Below are positions 50,590 to 61,209 of a stretch of 64,000 nt of DNA, one piece after another. The stretch's first letter is position 1, and each line of letters starts with the position of its first letter. The translations under genes and the position numbers were made by a program. A model generated the notes under the pieces. It did not search any database. It worked only from the letters and a program-made list of their open reading frames with translations, and was not told the origin of the DNA. Origin of the DNA: Leguminivora glycinivorella (lineage: Eukaryota > Arthropoda > Insecta > Lepidoptera > Tortricidae); contig NC_062979.1 in NCBI RefSeq assembly GCF_023078275.1, forward strand, positions 21,681,848-21,745,847. Direction: 5' to 3'.

Positions 50590-53120
50590 CGAATCTATAC
50601 CTCAACATCATCTACATTATAAAGCTGTAATAGATCGCTGCAAGCAGGTGGATCAAATATAGAAAACCGTGTTCCAGTAAAAGGAATTTAAATTATTAAA
50701 AAATACTTCACCAACCTCCGTAAGCAGACAGTGATCGCAATTTATTATACATTGAGAAGAACGGTGGAAAACTGAATATTGTACTTTCGAAATCTACCTT
50801 TATCCAAAATGTATTAAGTCGCTTTACATTTTCTGAGACAATTCGCCGTTTTGTCTTAACGTGGTAGAAATATTAATTTTAGTAGTTGAATTTGAATGGA
50901 TATAAGATGATTTTTATGGGCGCTTTTAGACACTTGGTGAATTAGTTTCTTATAAGACGACGGTTTGTAATATATTTACTAATAAGATGATATATGGTTG
51001 CGATTGAGTAAGTTATTTTTCTGATAGGATTTTAAAAAAGTACTAAATATTATGTTATCTTATTTTTTTACTTTAAGGTAACTATGTTGATTTTCACTGC
51101 AATTCAAATGATAATTTAATTATTACCATAATATTCTCTATAATCTTTTAAATTATAAAATTGACAAACTATTTTATATTATGTCGATAGATGGAGCTAG
51201 TAGTAGCAAAATAAGAATCCAGCTCATTTAAAAAATATCGGCACGTCAAATAACTAATGTAATTAAAAAATATAAATACGTTGCCTGATTTTACTTACGT
51301 ATGGAATTCAACTAACTCGAGTATCAATAACGTTAATTTATATTTAAAAGTTTGAGTAACTTTTAAAAACTCCATGTCTAAAAAAAAACACATCCAATTG
51401 CATTTTATAAATTGCAGAAAAAAACATTATAAAGTTTATTGTCATTGCATGAATAGTGTTTAAGTGGACCATGTGAGTCATTCTATTGCACAAGCTTCAC
51501 CAAAGCTTGTTTGACTTAAGCGTACTAAAGTACAGAGCCCAATTCGTTCCACAAGCGCATATCGAAAGCACGACGCCGGCTGTCAATCCTCGGCACGTGT
51601 GTACACTACTTTATATCCCACTTCTAATGGTTCAATAGAAACTTTAGTAAAAGAAGTTAAAGTATAATTTTGAATGGCTTTGTTGGTCTTAGGTCTAATT
51701 AGATATGAGAAAGTGTCCTATTAGTTTGACGCGAAGGATTTATGATGAAATAATGATTTTGGAAAAGGAAATTAGTGCAATTTGATGAGGATTAGTTTCT
51801 ACGCTAAGAGACAAATTGTTGTGAGATTTACTTGGTTTATTTCACAAGCCTGGAGTGGCGAGAAATAAGTACAATGGATTTAAATTTGTGAGACTCACCA
51901 TGTTTTTACCATTTTTAATGCGTTTTTTAGTGATAAGAGTGACTGTTTCCTATCATAGATTAATAAAAATGAAATGAAATGATATATTTATTTAACATAA
52001 CGATTTACAGACAATTAATTCTATGATCCCACACTAGGTGATTAGTGGTACCTATTTACTTAAGTACTATTATTTACTTCCGATACTAAAAACTTCCGAT
52101 TAGAAAATTTCTGATGAATGATCTAGCTGAGACAAAACACTATACCTACGACTTATTTTGTATACAGATTTATTAATGCACATTGTAATAGAAACAAAAC
52201 AGGTAGAACAGAAAATAAATATTAAACATCATGACCTTAAAGCAAACGGAAATATTTATGTAAATAAATCATAAGCTTGGCCCAACAAACTGGGCTATCA
52301 TAAATTTGCATTTAAACACGGTCAACGTGAGCCATGACAGTGCATCACTTTACAAAATGAAACGCAAACATACAACCCTAATTAATTACAAAAAGCACGT
52401 TCTTTCGCCACAATGGTGAATTAGGTAATCCCAAAAATGTCCGGGAAAAGGGTCCAATTAAAGGGCCGTTTGATTTAGGCGTATTTATATTTGGCAATGG
52501 AACCCCTGGTGTAGGGGTCCGACCCAAGCGCACCATGCGTGCGATTCGATTAGGGTGCAACACTAGGGAACCTACCCTAAACACCAAATATCAGAACATC
52601 TCTGAGCGTTGATAAATTTTGAATTATGATCCATGAACAAAAAGGTTCAGATTGTAAAAACTTTGGTTCAGGATTTGATGCTTTATAGAATGAGTTGGTT
52701 GAAACTGACAGTGCATCTAACAATTCTAGCAAAGTTATCTATACAGCCAAGATGCCACCGTAAAGGCGGAAAGCAACACGGAAACGCTTTTGACAAATTG
52801 CATTTCGGCATTTGTCATAATCGTGGCATGTCATTTCATTTCGGAGTCGGGAAATGGATCGGTGACGGAGTTTCGATGCGAGGAAACGGTTATGAAAGAT
52901 TGAGGGTTCTGAGGAATAATCGGAATAGACAAAGATGGATCGCATGGCATCGACGATTATTAAGTTCGTAGAAATTTTAAATTTAAATGCTAGATTTCCA
53001 CAAGGAAATAGTGGCAAAAATGTTTGCTTACACCTGTAACTTAGTAAGTATTTATGGTTTAAGTATAGGGAGTAAAGGTACATATTTTTGACTATTTTAT
53101 TTGTCAATCTTCCTGGTAAC
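50590..53120. other. Long AT-rich stretch without recognised elements
   Basis: A GC-richer patch at 52430-52960 contains a 112-codon plus frame (52633-52971) and a 122-codon minus frame (52739-53107), mutually overlapping, neither with a motif. A GTTATATAAGTTGCTCAGGA direct repeat occurs just beyond, at about 53173 and 53226. Confidence 0.35.
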
Positions 53121-53527
53121 TCCGGTTACACCAAAATTGTATGTCATCTTTAAAAAGTTCGCAAAATGTTATTGTTATATAAGTTGCTCAGGAAGTTCTT
53201 CAAGTTTATAAGTTGCTGTTGTTCTGTTATATAAGTTGCTCAGGAAATTCCTACCTGCAACTCGCGAACGACAACTGTGTTTATAACTGCTCCCTCTTAC
53301 CTTTAATTTTTAAAATGGTTTTCATCGTTTTTACAACTCGTATAGTATACCAGTGTGTAGTGCGTGTTTCCATCTTCCTGATTCACTAAATACCTAGCAC
53401 TCAAAATTGAACACAAACAGTTAAACTCTAGTGCTAAAATTCACTTCACTTCTATTCAACTACTCGTTAGAGAACGTAAACAAGTGCGCGACTTATCTAC
53501 CCGCGGATCGCACAGTGTCTCGCCTCC

Positions 53528-53695
53528 GTACCAAGGTATTGACTGTGCAAGTGTTATCGTTTACGTATCGCTGAGTTTCGTGGTGCGGCGCGGCTGTCTT
53601 ATCGCCCCGGTACCAAGACATCTGACTGTAATTGGTGCTGTCGCTTACGTATCGCCGAGATTCGTGGTACGGGAACCGTACTTAGGTATTTCGTG
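53528..53695 (+). promoter_or_regulatory. Tandem 82-84 bp repeats in the LINE 5' UTR
   Basis: GTACCAAGG(T) starts at 53528 and GTACCAAGA at 53610; TTACGTATCGC follows at 53561 and 53645; TTCGTGGTRCGG at about 53577 and 53661. A truncated third start (CCGTACTTAGG) is at 53676. Tandem 5' monomers act as promoters in some LINEs, so this may be the element's internal promoter; that role is inferred. Confidence 0.6.
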
Positions 53696-53715
53696 AAATA
53701 ATAACCTGAGCTGAC

Positions 53716-54730
53716 ATGGATTGCAGTAAGTGCCCGAAGCCTCTGGCAGAGAAAGATGCTATCAAATGCTCTGGTTGTCAACAACACATGCACTATATCT
53801 GCGCCGAAATGCAAGAATCTGATTTCAAGAAAATTCTTCCCATGAATAAAATTAAATGGAAATGTCCGGCTTGTAAAATTAAAAAAAATCTAACCTCGAC
53901 CTCTGCTGCGTCCGCTGTCAGTTCCCCTAAACAGACGCTGGATGAGAACATGTCAATCCTAAATATTGACACTGACGCACTTACTGTTTACTTGGACAAG
54001 AAGTTTTTAACGCTGCGTCAACAGTGGAGCGAAGACATCAACAAAGCAATCAAAGATGCGACCAACACTCTAAAAGGCGAGTTGGAAAAATTCGAGAGCA
54101 GACTTAGTAAGTGCGAAGAAAATGTACAGCGACTAGACCAAAAACTTGAATCTATGGACGTGCAAGACGGCAATGAGCTGAGACTCGAGAATGACCGCCT
54201 TCGTAAAGACCTGGATGGCCTGCAGACAAGACTCGATGACTTGGATCAGTCTGCACGTATCTGTAATATCGAAATACAAAATATCCCTGAAAAGAAAGGC
54301 GAAAACCTCGTTCAGCTTGCTGGCGATATTGGAAGGCTAATTGGAGTACAGCTCTCGGACGATAAAATCAAAGCTGTTCACCGCACGGCCCACAATGTAC
54401 CCAGCGACCGTCCGAAAAACATCGTCATCCAGCTTACCAGCAGGCGACTACGCGATGACGTCATCGCGGCGGCGCGCGCTCGCCGTGAGCTCTCCACGGC
54501 CGATCTCTTTCCCAAGACTACTGCCGCAGACGTTGCGAGGATTCAACGATTTTATATAAATGAACACCTAACTCTAAAAAAAAAAAATCCTATTTGGAGA
54601 AGCGCGCAAACAGGCACGTGAAAAGGGATATAAATATGTGTGGGTTAAAAACGCTAATATAATGGTGCGAAAAACTGATGATTCTCGTATTATTAACATT
54701 CGCAGTGAAAACGATTTCTTAAAAATATGA
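53716..54730 (+). pseudogene. LINE ORF1: PHD finger, coiled coil, RNA-binding C-terminus; one frameshift
   Basis: Starts MDCSKCPKPLAEKDAIKCSG. Cys3, Cys6, Cys18, Cys21, His26, Cys29, Cys50 and Cys53 give a C4HC3 PHD-type zinc finger. A long coiled coil (about residues 85-175, with LENDRLRKDLDGLQTRLDDL) follows, then the conserved ICNIEIQNIPEKKGENL block. The frame ends early at 54619-54621, just after a 12-A run at about 54576-54587. One base fewer in that run would continue into LFGEARKQAREKGYKYVWVK and IMVRKTDDSRI to a stop at 54728-54730, the normal CR1 ORF1 ending. PHD fingers in ORF1 are known from CR1-related LINEs; a chromatin-reading role in target choice is conjecture. Confidence 0.82.
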
Positions 54731-54866
54731 CTATATTGCCCCACATGGCAGAATAATAATATGTCATTGAGAAAAAAATATAAGTGTAACTTTTATTCAT
54801 TGTATGCAGCAGGGAGTAATACTTTAAGTTATGATTTCAATATTTCGTTCAATATCTCTTTAATAA

Positions 54867-57730
54867 ATAAATAACAATAACATTAATATTTACTATCAGA
54901 ACTGTGGTGGTCTCAAATCAAAACTTGGCGAACTACGATTAAATTTACTTTCTTCTAATTATGACATCATAATCTTGGTTGAGACCTGGCTCAACGACTC
55001 CATACGGGACGCAGAGATCGTCACCGGCGATTATATTCTCTTTCGGCGCGACCGCAACCTGCAAACGTCACTCAAAAAGAGTGGTGGTGGAGTTTTAATT
55101 GCAGTAAAAAAACACATTAATGTTACTAGGCGTCAGGACCTGGAGGCTAATGATCTCGAGGAAATATATCTTCAAATTCCTGTATTTGCAGGTACTTTTA
55201 TAATGTGTGCATGTTATTTACCACCTTCTGCAAAAAAAGAAATCTATGAAAAACACTTATTAAAAGTACAAGACATTTTTTCCAGCATGTGTCCCTGCAA
55301 GTTAATCTTAATAGGTGATTATAACTTACCTGGCATTGCTTGGTCGTTTACTGACAGTATGCCTGCGAGCTCACCCCCAAATAATGACAGCGAAACAATT
55401 AAATTGCTCTCTTATACAATGGCTTTCACCAATATCAAGCAGTTCAATTACATTATGAATGAAAACAACAGAACCTTAGATTTAGTGTTTAGTAATATAC
55501 AAGAATGTCGGCTGTCAAAATCCACGGATCACTTGCTTCCTAATGTACCACATCATCCTTCACTGAATATAACACTCGACTTATCGCAATCAAAAACGTT
55601 GCGTATAGCTCCTAGACTTAAACACAACTTTTACAAAGCTGATTACAATAAAATAATCTCTGAGTTGGACTCTGTCGACTGGGTGTCAGAATTCATTAAT
55701 ATGAACCCTGAATCCTGCGTCTCCGCATTTTATACACAAATAAATAAAATTGTTGAAGCTTTCGTTCCTCTTTCTAAACCTAAAAGTGTGCGCTATCCTG
55801 ACTGGTTCTCAAAGAGTTTGATTGGCACTCTTAGACGCAAGTGTAAAGTTCATCGTCGCTGGATTACATATGGATCGCAGAGAGATTATCAGGAGTTCTC
55901 ACTCTTGCGCGCCAGAGCTAAAAATCAAATACAAAACTGCTTTAATAACTATACTCGTAGCGTGGAAAGTTCACTTAATAAAAACATTAAACAGTTCTGG
56001 AAATATTCTGCTAACCTAAGACAAACAAATGCAGGTTATCCACAAACAATGAAGCTAGAAAACACCACTTCTAATAGTCCAGAACAGATATGCAACATGT
56101 TCGCAACCTGCTTTCGATCTGTGTTTGAGGCAAATTCACCAAATAGCTATAATGTAGACATCCTTGAGTCTCAAGATGGTAACTCTGTTGATGTGTTGTC
56201 TAACATCTCATTTTCAATCGACGAGGTACGCCTAGCTCTCAATAAAATTGACATTAATAAAGGTCCGGGCCCCGACCTACTCAGCCCAATCTTCGTAAAA
56301 AGGACTAGTTCTGCATTAGCACTGCCGCTACAACTCATATTTAACAAATGTTTGAGACAGGGAATATTCCCCGAGAGATGGAAAGTAGCTAACGTGACCC
56401 CTATTCATAAATCTGGCCCGAAAGACAATATTCAAAATTATCGCCCCATATCAATCTTATCATGTATACCAAAAATTTTTGAAAAGTTAGTTCACTCCCG
56501 GGTTTACGAGTGTGTTAAAAATTCGATACTGGTTGAGCAGCACGGTTTTGTTTCAGGAAAATCCACATCCACTAATCTTATTCTCTTTACCGATTACCTC
56601 TTTCGATCTTTAGACGAGACACAGCAAGTTGATACAGTATATACAGACTTTCAGAAAGCATTTGATAAAGTGGATCATCTGATACTTTTGAAAAAGTTAT
56701 CCTACAACGGTATAAAAGGTAATCTTCTCAGGTGGTTTGCGTCATACTTACAAAACCGCACCCAATTTGTTGTAGTGAATGGGTTCACATCGTCTCCTAC
56801 TGCCGTAACATCTGGCGTGCCCCAGGGCTCAATTTTAGGGCCTCTTTTATTCGTTATATTTATCAATGATATTGCATCATGCTTTAAAAATAGTCTTATC
56901 TTATTATACGCTGACGATCTCAAAATATATAAAAGAGTGCAATGTCTTGAAGACACCACTTTATTACAAGATGACTTAAATAGGCTCTATGATTACTGCG
57001 TAAAAAATAAATTATCCCTAGCGTTTAATAAATGCAAACATATTACATTCACAAAAAAGAAAAACATAATCCAGAAGTCATATTACATAAATCATCACCG
57101 TCTGGAAACTACAGAAAGTATACGCGATTTGGGTGTGCATTTGGATTCTAAATTAACTCTTGATGTACATGTAGACAGTATTGTAAAAAAAGCGTACCAA
57201 ATGCTCGGTTTCATAATACGCACATCTAAGCCATTCAAAAAAAAAGACACTTTTATTTTACTTTATCAATCACTAGTTAGATCATACCTTGAGTACTCAT
57301 CAGTAGCGTGGAACCCATACTATCAAATTTACATTGATAAAATAGAAATTGTACAAAAAAATTCCTTCGTTTCCTAAATTTTAAAATGAAGAGTCAGCGT
57401 TGTTCATATGCTCAACTTTTAAGCAAGTACAACATGCTGTCTCTGGAGAATCGACGAGCAGTTGCCGATGCAGTGATGCTTCGCAACATCTGCGTAGCCG
57501 ATGTAGACTGCCCGCAGCTTCTCGCGGCCCTACAATTCCGCACCCCGCAGAAGTTGACCAGGTCTAAACACCTATTTGGTTTGCCGGTTATAAGATCAAA
57601 TGCAGGCAAACGAGCTCCTATATACAGAATTTGCGACCACCACAACAAACTACTTTCTGATTTAGATTTCTTCTCATGCTCCCGTGCCTCATTCAAAGCT
57701 GCTGTTGTAAAATTATACACAAAATAATAA
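54867..57730 (+). pseudogene. LINE ORF2: endonuclease and reverse transcriptase; no clear ATG and one frameshift
   Basis: The open frame runs from a stop at 54864-54866 without an ATG before the first endonuclease motif (IYYQNCGGLKSK at about 54888), so the start is non-AUG, reached by reinitiation, or lost. Endonuclease: IIILVETWLND, GGGVLIAVKKH, ACYLPP, LIGDYNLPG, and LPNVPHHPSL in place of the usual SDH box. RT: KDNIQNYRPISILSCIPK, EQHGFVSGKSTSTNL, VYTDFQKAFDKVDH, SGVPQGSILGPLLFVIFI and the catalytic LLYADDLKIY at about 56905-56934. The C-terminal domain reaches YLEYSSVAWNPYY, then the frame is lost at a 7-A run at 57355-57361. The other frame carries on (FLRFLNFKMKSQRCSYAQLL) to 57727, giving a normal CR1-like end. 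Confidence 0.88.
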
Positions 57731-57985
57731 AAATAAAAGTTCACCATTTAGCATGTTAGCTTTAGGTTTTGCAGTAGTTAGAAATACCTAGTTATACCTT
57801 ACTGTTTGCATGTTGCTAGGTTTAAATACCAATACCACGTATGTTCTCAGTGGGATATGTTTAAGGAAACATCTTAATCTATTTTGTACTAGATAATACG
57901 TATATTTCTTTATGTTACATTCTTCACTTGTATGTTTCTGTTTTATCTCCTTGTAATAAAATAATAAATAATAATAAGTATATTA
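57731..57985 (+). terminator. LINE 3' UTR and AAT-rich tail
   Basis: Short 3' UTR ending TTGTAATAAAATAATAAATA and further AAT units. No conserved hairpin like that of the LINE at 37-42 kb was found. Confidence 0.6.
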
Positions 57986-57989
57986 TTGA

Positions 57990-59540
57990 GTGTTCTTTGA
58001 TTAATTGATTTTATTAATACCTATGTATAGCCTGACAAGTTTTTATTTGACCCTCGCCACGTTGCGGATTTTCAGCTGAATTAATTTCTTTTACTGGCAA
58101 GGATTAATATTTGACACCCGTCGTCGAAAGTCATTGAATGTCAGTGATGTAAACGAGAAGTAAATATTTTAGATTTTCTAACGGTTTCATCGCAAATATG
58201 CCCAAAATAATATTTAAAAAAGTGAAAATAATTATACTTAACGAGATAAATTACTAACAACAAAAAAGGATGAAGGATTTCACAGTATTTCCATAACAAT
58301 GTTCCGAAATCGGTTGTTGACATGTCCGGTACTGACAATGTATAGTGCAGTTCTCCTGTACTGATTATTTAATTTCGATTTAGCTTAAATAGCTTAATAT
58401 ATTTTTTGTTCTTATTTAAGGTGTCTGTAGCTCAGCCGTGAAAAAGATTTATAGAAATAAGGAAGCCGTTATATCATTGACACCAGTATAAAACAAGGTC
58501 CCACGCAAAAACAAAATAAACATCGACGACTTGGATAAAGGCACAAGATTCATGGATTTTAGGCTGTACGGAAACAAGTAGCGAGTATTTAAACCATGCT
58601 TATTAAACTTTGATTCTCTAAAACCCTGTTTTCATTTTCTACAAATATTTACGCGAAACCAGTACACGCTGTCCCCATTATACATGACGTCCGAACATTA
58701 TTGCCATATGAAAGTGGTTTGTAGCGACACTCTTTCAGGGTCAAATAAAATCTTGTCAGGCTTTATTATATTGTTACTCTTGTTTTAGAATTGGAATTTA
58801 ATAGGTAACAAAAATAGCGCAGTGGTAAAAATCGCAAGACGTAGCCCCTATACAACAACAGGTGCATCATGTTTTATCGCCACCCGCCTACGGGACCCTA
58901 CAATACAAAATTGCAATGCTGATGCGACGTTTCGGCATTTTACTTTATGAGATTATTAGAGGGGACGCCACTTTACTCTCAACACCAAAAGGACTTAAGT
59001 CCTCATGTTTCAGAAGACTGTAAGACCTTTTTTATATTTATTTTGAATTGCATTTCCTAAGAGCAATCTTCATAGGCCTGTTCGGGCATAGCACTTTCTT
59101 TGATTTATTTCTACTGATGACTGTAGTGGCACTTTTCTTGACAAGATACACTTAAGTAGGTATTACTTGAATATTGTCACGAGCTCAACTTAATTCAAGA
59201 GCCTTAACCTAAAGAGATTTTCAAGTTCTATAATTAAAAGATTTTATTTAAATTACTATGTCGTTTAAAAGTCCTTCAGGTGAAATATTTTACTTACTAG
59301 GGACTTAAATGGGTTCTGCATAGCAGTTTTTAGTTTTTAGCTTCATTTTTATCTAATTCTCCTAAACCGTAGCATTATTTAATTATTATCATTAAACTTA
59401 ATTATTCGGGACGGATTAACTCCTTCATTTAGTAGACAAACTCTTATAAAATTTTATCTCGTTTTAAAAATCCAGATTAGTAATATACGTTTATTAAAGT
59501 TTTGACGACTTTTGTTTCGCGAAACCTAGTAGGTCTACTG
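57990..59540. other. AT-rich, nothing recognised
   Basis: No coding frames with motifs; A-box-like words near 58435 and 58817 lack B boxes. Confidence 0.35.
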
Positions 59541-59543
59541 CCT

Positions 59544-59583
59544 AGTATACTAGTTAGGTATGGTCATACCTAACTAGTATACT
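59544..59583. repeat. 19-bp perfect hairpin
   Basis: AGTATACTAGTTAGGTATG and its exact complement are separated by two bases (GT). The arms are AT-rich; it could be a cruciform or an excision scar of a larger palindrome. Confidence 0.9.
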
Positions 59584-59633
59584 GAAACATTTTGTATTGC
59601 AGTTAATAAACCCTACGGAAAAGTACAGTCAAC

Positions 59634-59762
59634 CAATTGGGAGCCAGGCCACTCTACAACCATGTCAAAACGAAAAGCAGTAAGAGATTTCTTACAATGT
59701 GATTTATAACGTCACTATGACATAGTTCTACAGAGGCCTAGGGTTCCAATTAGTTGACTGTA
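59634..59762. mobile_element. AGTCAACCAATTGG-family MITE, copy 3 (129 bp)
   Basis: The ends TACAGTCAACCAATTGG and CCAATTAGTTGACTGTA are inverted over 17 bp with one mismatch. The middle (CACTCTACAACCATGTCAAA, AGCAGTAAGAGATTTCTTAC) matches 31120-31200. TA at both tips would suit a Tc1/mariner-type target, but no duplication beyond TA is visible. Confidence 0.75.
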
Positions 59763-59957
59763 CGAGTAGGTACTTATAGTGAGTAGTGAGTATATCTACA
59801 TAAAGTCGATTTACTAGTACTCAATACTGGGTGTTTATTATACCAACTTTGAGATAGTTATTTGTGAAACGTCTCCCAGGAGAACAAAAAGCCAAAAAAG
59901 AGAGGAAGATCATGAGTTAATTGTTAACCATTGATAAAGTCATGACCGTGTAAGGCG

Positions 59958-60057
59958 TATAAAAGTAATCAGTACTACAAACGAACCACACACAGTAACC
60001 AACAAGCACCCACGCACCAATCAAAGCCTCTATTGCCACAATCCACTACTAAAATTA
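59958..60057 (+). promoter_or_regulatory. Possible RNA polymerase II core promoter
   Basis: TATAAAAG at 59958-59965 is followed 36 bp later by CACAGTAACC, an initiator-like CAGT, and then a C/A-rich leader free of ATG until 60058. The frame there encodes only 24 codons before a stop, so a first exon would have to splice early; no gene body is recognisable. Confidence 0.25.
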
Positions 60058-60059
60058 AT

Positions 60060-60510
60060 GCTTTATAGCTTTCTTGGACATGTGATAATTATTATCCCAA
60101 ACAATACCGTACTAACAACCCAAAAAAGATGACTAACATCGTAATTCGTGAGGGCACCCATTTGTCTTTTAACTTAATGTTTCCTTTCTAAATAAGAAGG
60201 TTTCAAAACGTTAAATTCTTCTTTACACATATACCCTTTTTCTACTAAAATCATTTTCTATCTCAGAATCAAAAAAGTTCTAAGTAACGAAAGAAATATA
60301 TCGAGTGATGCTTTTTCTACTGTAGAAGCAGAGTATGTCGCTTGGAGCATCGGAACTAATACTCGTATTGCTAACAGAAGACCACTTTATGAAGAAAAGT
60401 GGGTTATTTTTAGAGTCTAGTTTAAAATAAGTCTTGTTGTGTGATAGTAAGATTTAAATTGATAGGAACAATGCTCATGTCGTTTGATGATCTTCTATCA
60501 AATCACTCTA
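60060..60510. other. No recognised content
   Basis: AT-rich sequence downstream of the promoter-like word; no exon that I can support. Confidence 0.3.
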
Positions 60511-60511
60511 A

Positions 60512-60562
60512 TTGAGATCGTGGTCAAACGTCTACCTATTCATACTAAAAAAAAAAAATTGG
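60512..60562. mobile_element. Fragment of the retroposed sequence also found inside the SINE at 19157-19245
   Basis: GATCGTGGTCAAACGTCTAC, CTATTCATACTA and an A-run are the reverse of TAGTATGAATAGGTAGACGT and CACGATC at 19174-19203. An A-run at the 3' side suggests a poly(A)-tailed retroposon end in plus orientation. Confidence 0.55.
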
Positions 60563-60564
60563 GA

Positions 60565-61060
60565 AGTACTTAAAGTTACAAGGAGAGTAGTACAGAGGAG
60601 AGATTGAATACTTCATATGCCAATTCAATACGGCAGTATATTGACATTCTGTAATATATGTACCTAGTGAGATGAGTTATTATATTGATTCTTGTTATAT
60701 AATGGTTTTAAGCATTATTACTCTACGGGCCACTGCTCCAACGAAAGTGGAGAGAACCCGAGGGTTAACCCACCATTTTATATGGAATTTGACAGTTGAC
60801 AGCCCACTAACTGGTTCAGTGGTTGGTGCTAGTGGGTCTAATTGTAGTTCCCTGCTAAGAATACCATTTTGATATGAAATTTTAAATCGATTTTTGATAT
60901 TGTTCTATTAGTGAACTGTTTAATAATTTCCATCAGGTAGCGAATTTCTGAAGATTTTTTTTTTGATAATATTATGATTTATGTATATTGATTAGTTAAT
61001 GTAAAGCAGTACAAGACATAGGCGTTTTTGCTGCTTTCAAAGTTATTGCGTCAACATGTA
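60565..61060. other. No recognised element
   Basis: ACTCTACGGGCCACTGCTCC with AACCCGAGGGTTAACCC (60720-60768) is GC-richer than its neighbours but unassigned. Confidence 0.35.
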
Positions 61061-61061
61061 C

Positions 61062-61204
61062 CAAGTGTGTCGCTTAACTTCAAACTTGGGCAAATCCATT
61101 CTGTTATAAGGTTGATTATTTTTCAGATTATATATATTTTTACACGTAATTTCAACCTTAAATCAGAATGGATTTACCGAGTTTGAAGCTAAGCGACACA
61201 AGTA
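61062..61204. mobile_element. Foldback element
   Basis: Left arm TGTGTCGCTTAACTTCAAAC, AAATCCATTCTG, AAGGTTGA pairs with right arm TCAACCTT, CAGAATGGATTT, GTTTGAAGCTAAGCGACACA, with small unpaired bulges. The centre is AT-rich. Confidence 0.75.
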
Positions 61205-61209
61205 GCGCA

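Larger units (their letters stand above)
53460..57985 (+). mobile_element. CR1-like LINE with PHD-finger ORF1, near full length
   Basis: Order: tandem 5' UTR repeats, ORF1 (53716-54730), short gap, ORF2 (about 54867-57730), 3' UTR with TTGTAATAAAATAATAAATA tail near 57955-57985. The 5' end is uncertain and may lie as far up as 53160. Endonuclease, RT and a CR1-type C-terminus are present without RNase H. Both ORFs are broken by single homopolymer indels. Confidence 0.88.

Noticed and set aside
52633..53107. 112-codon plus and 122-codon minus frames
   Set aside because: Antisense overlap in a GC-richer patch, no domain, no start context.
58430..58460. TAGCTCAG word as a tRNA A box
   Set aside because: No B box at the right distance and no acceptor stem.
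58815..58905. TAGCGCAGTGGTAA as a tRNA head
   Set aside because: No GGTTCRANTCC B box follows.
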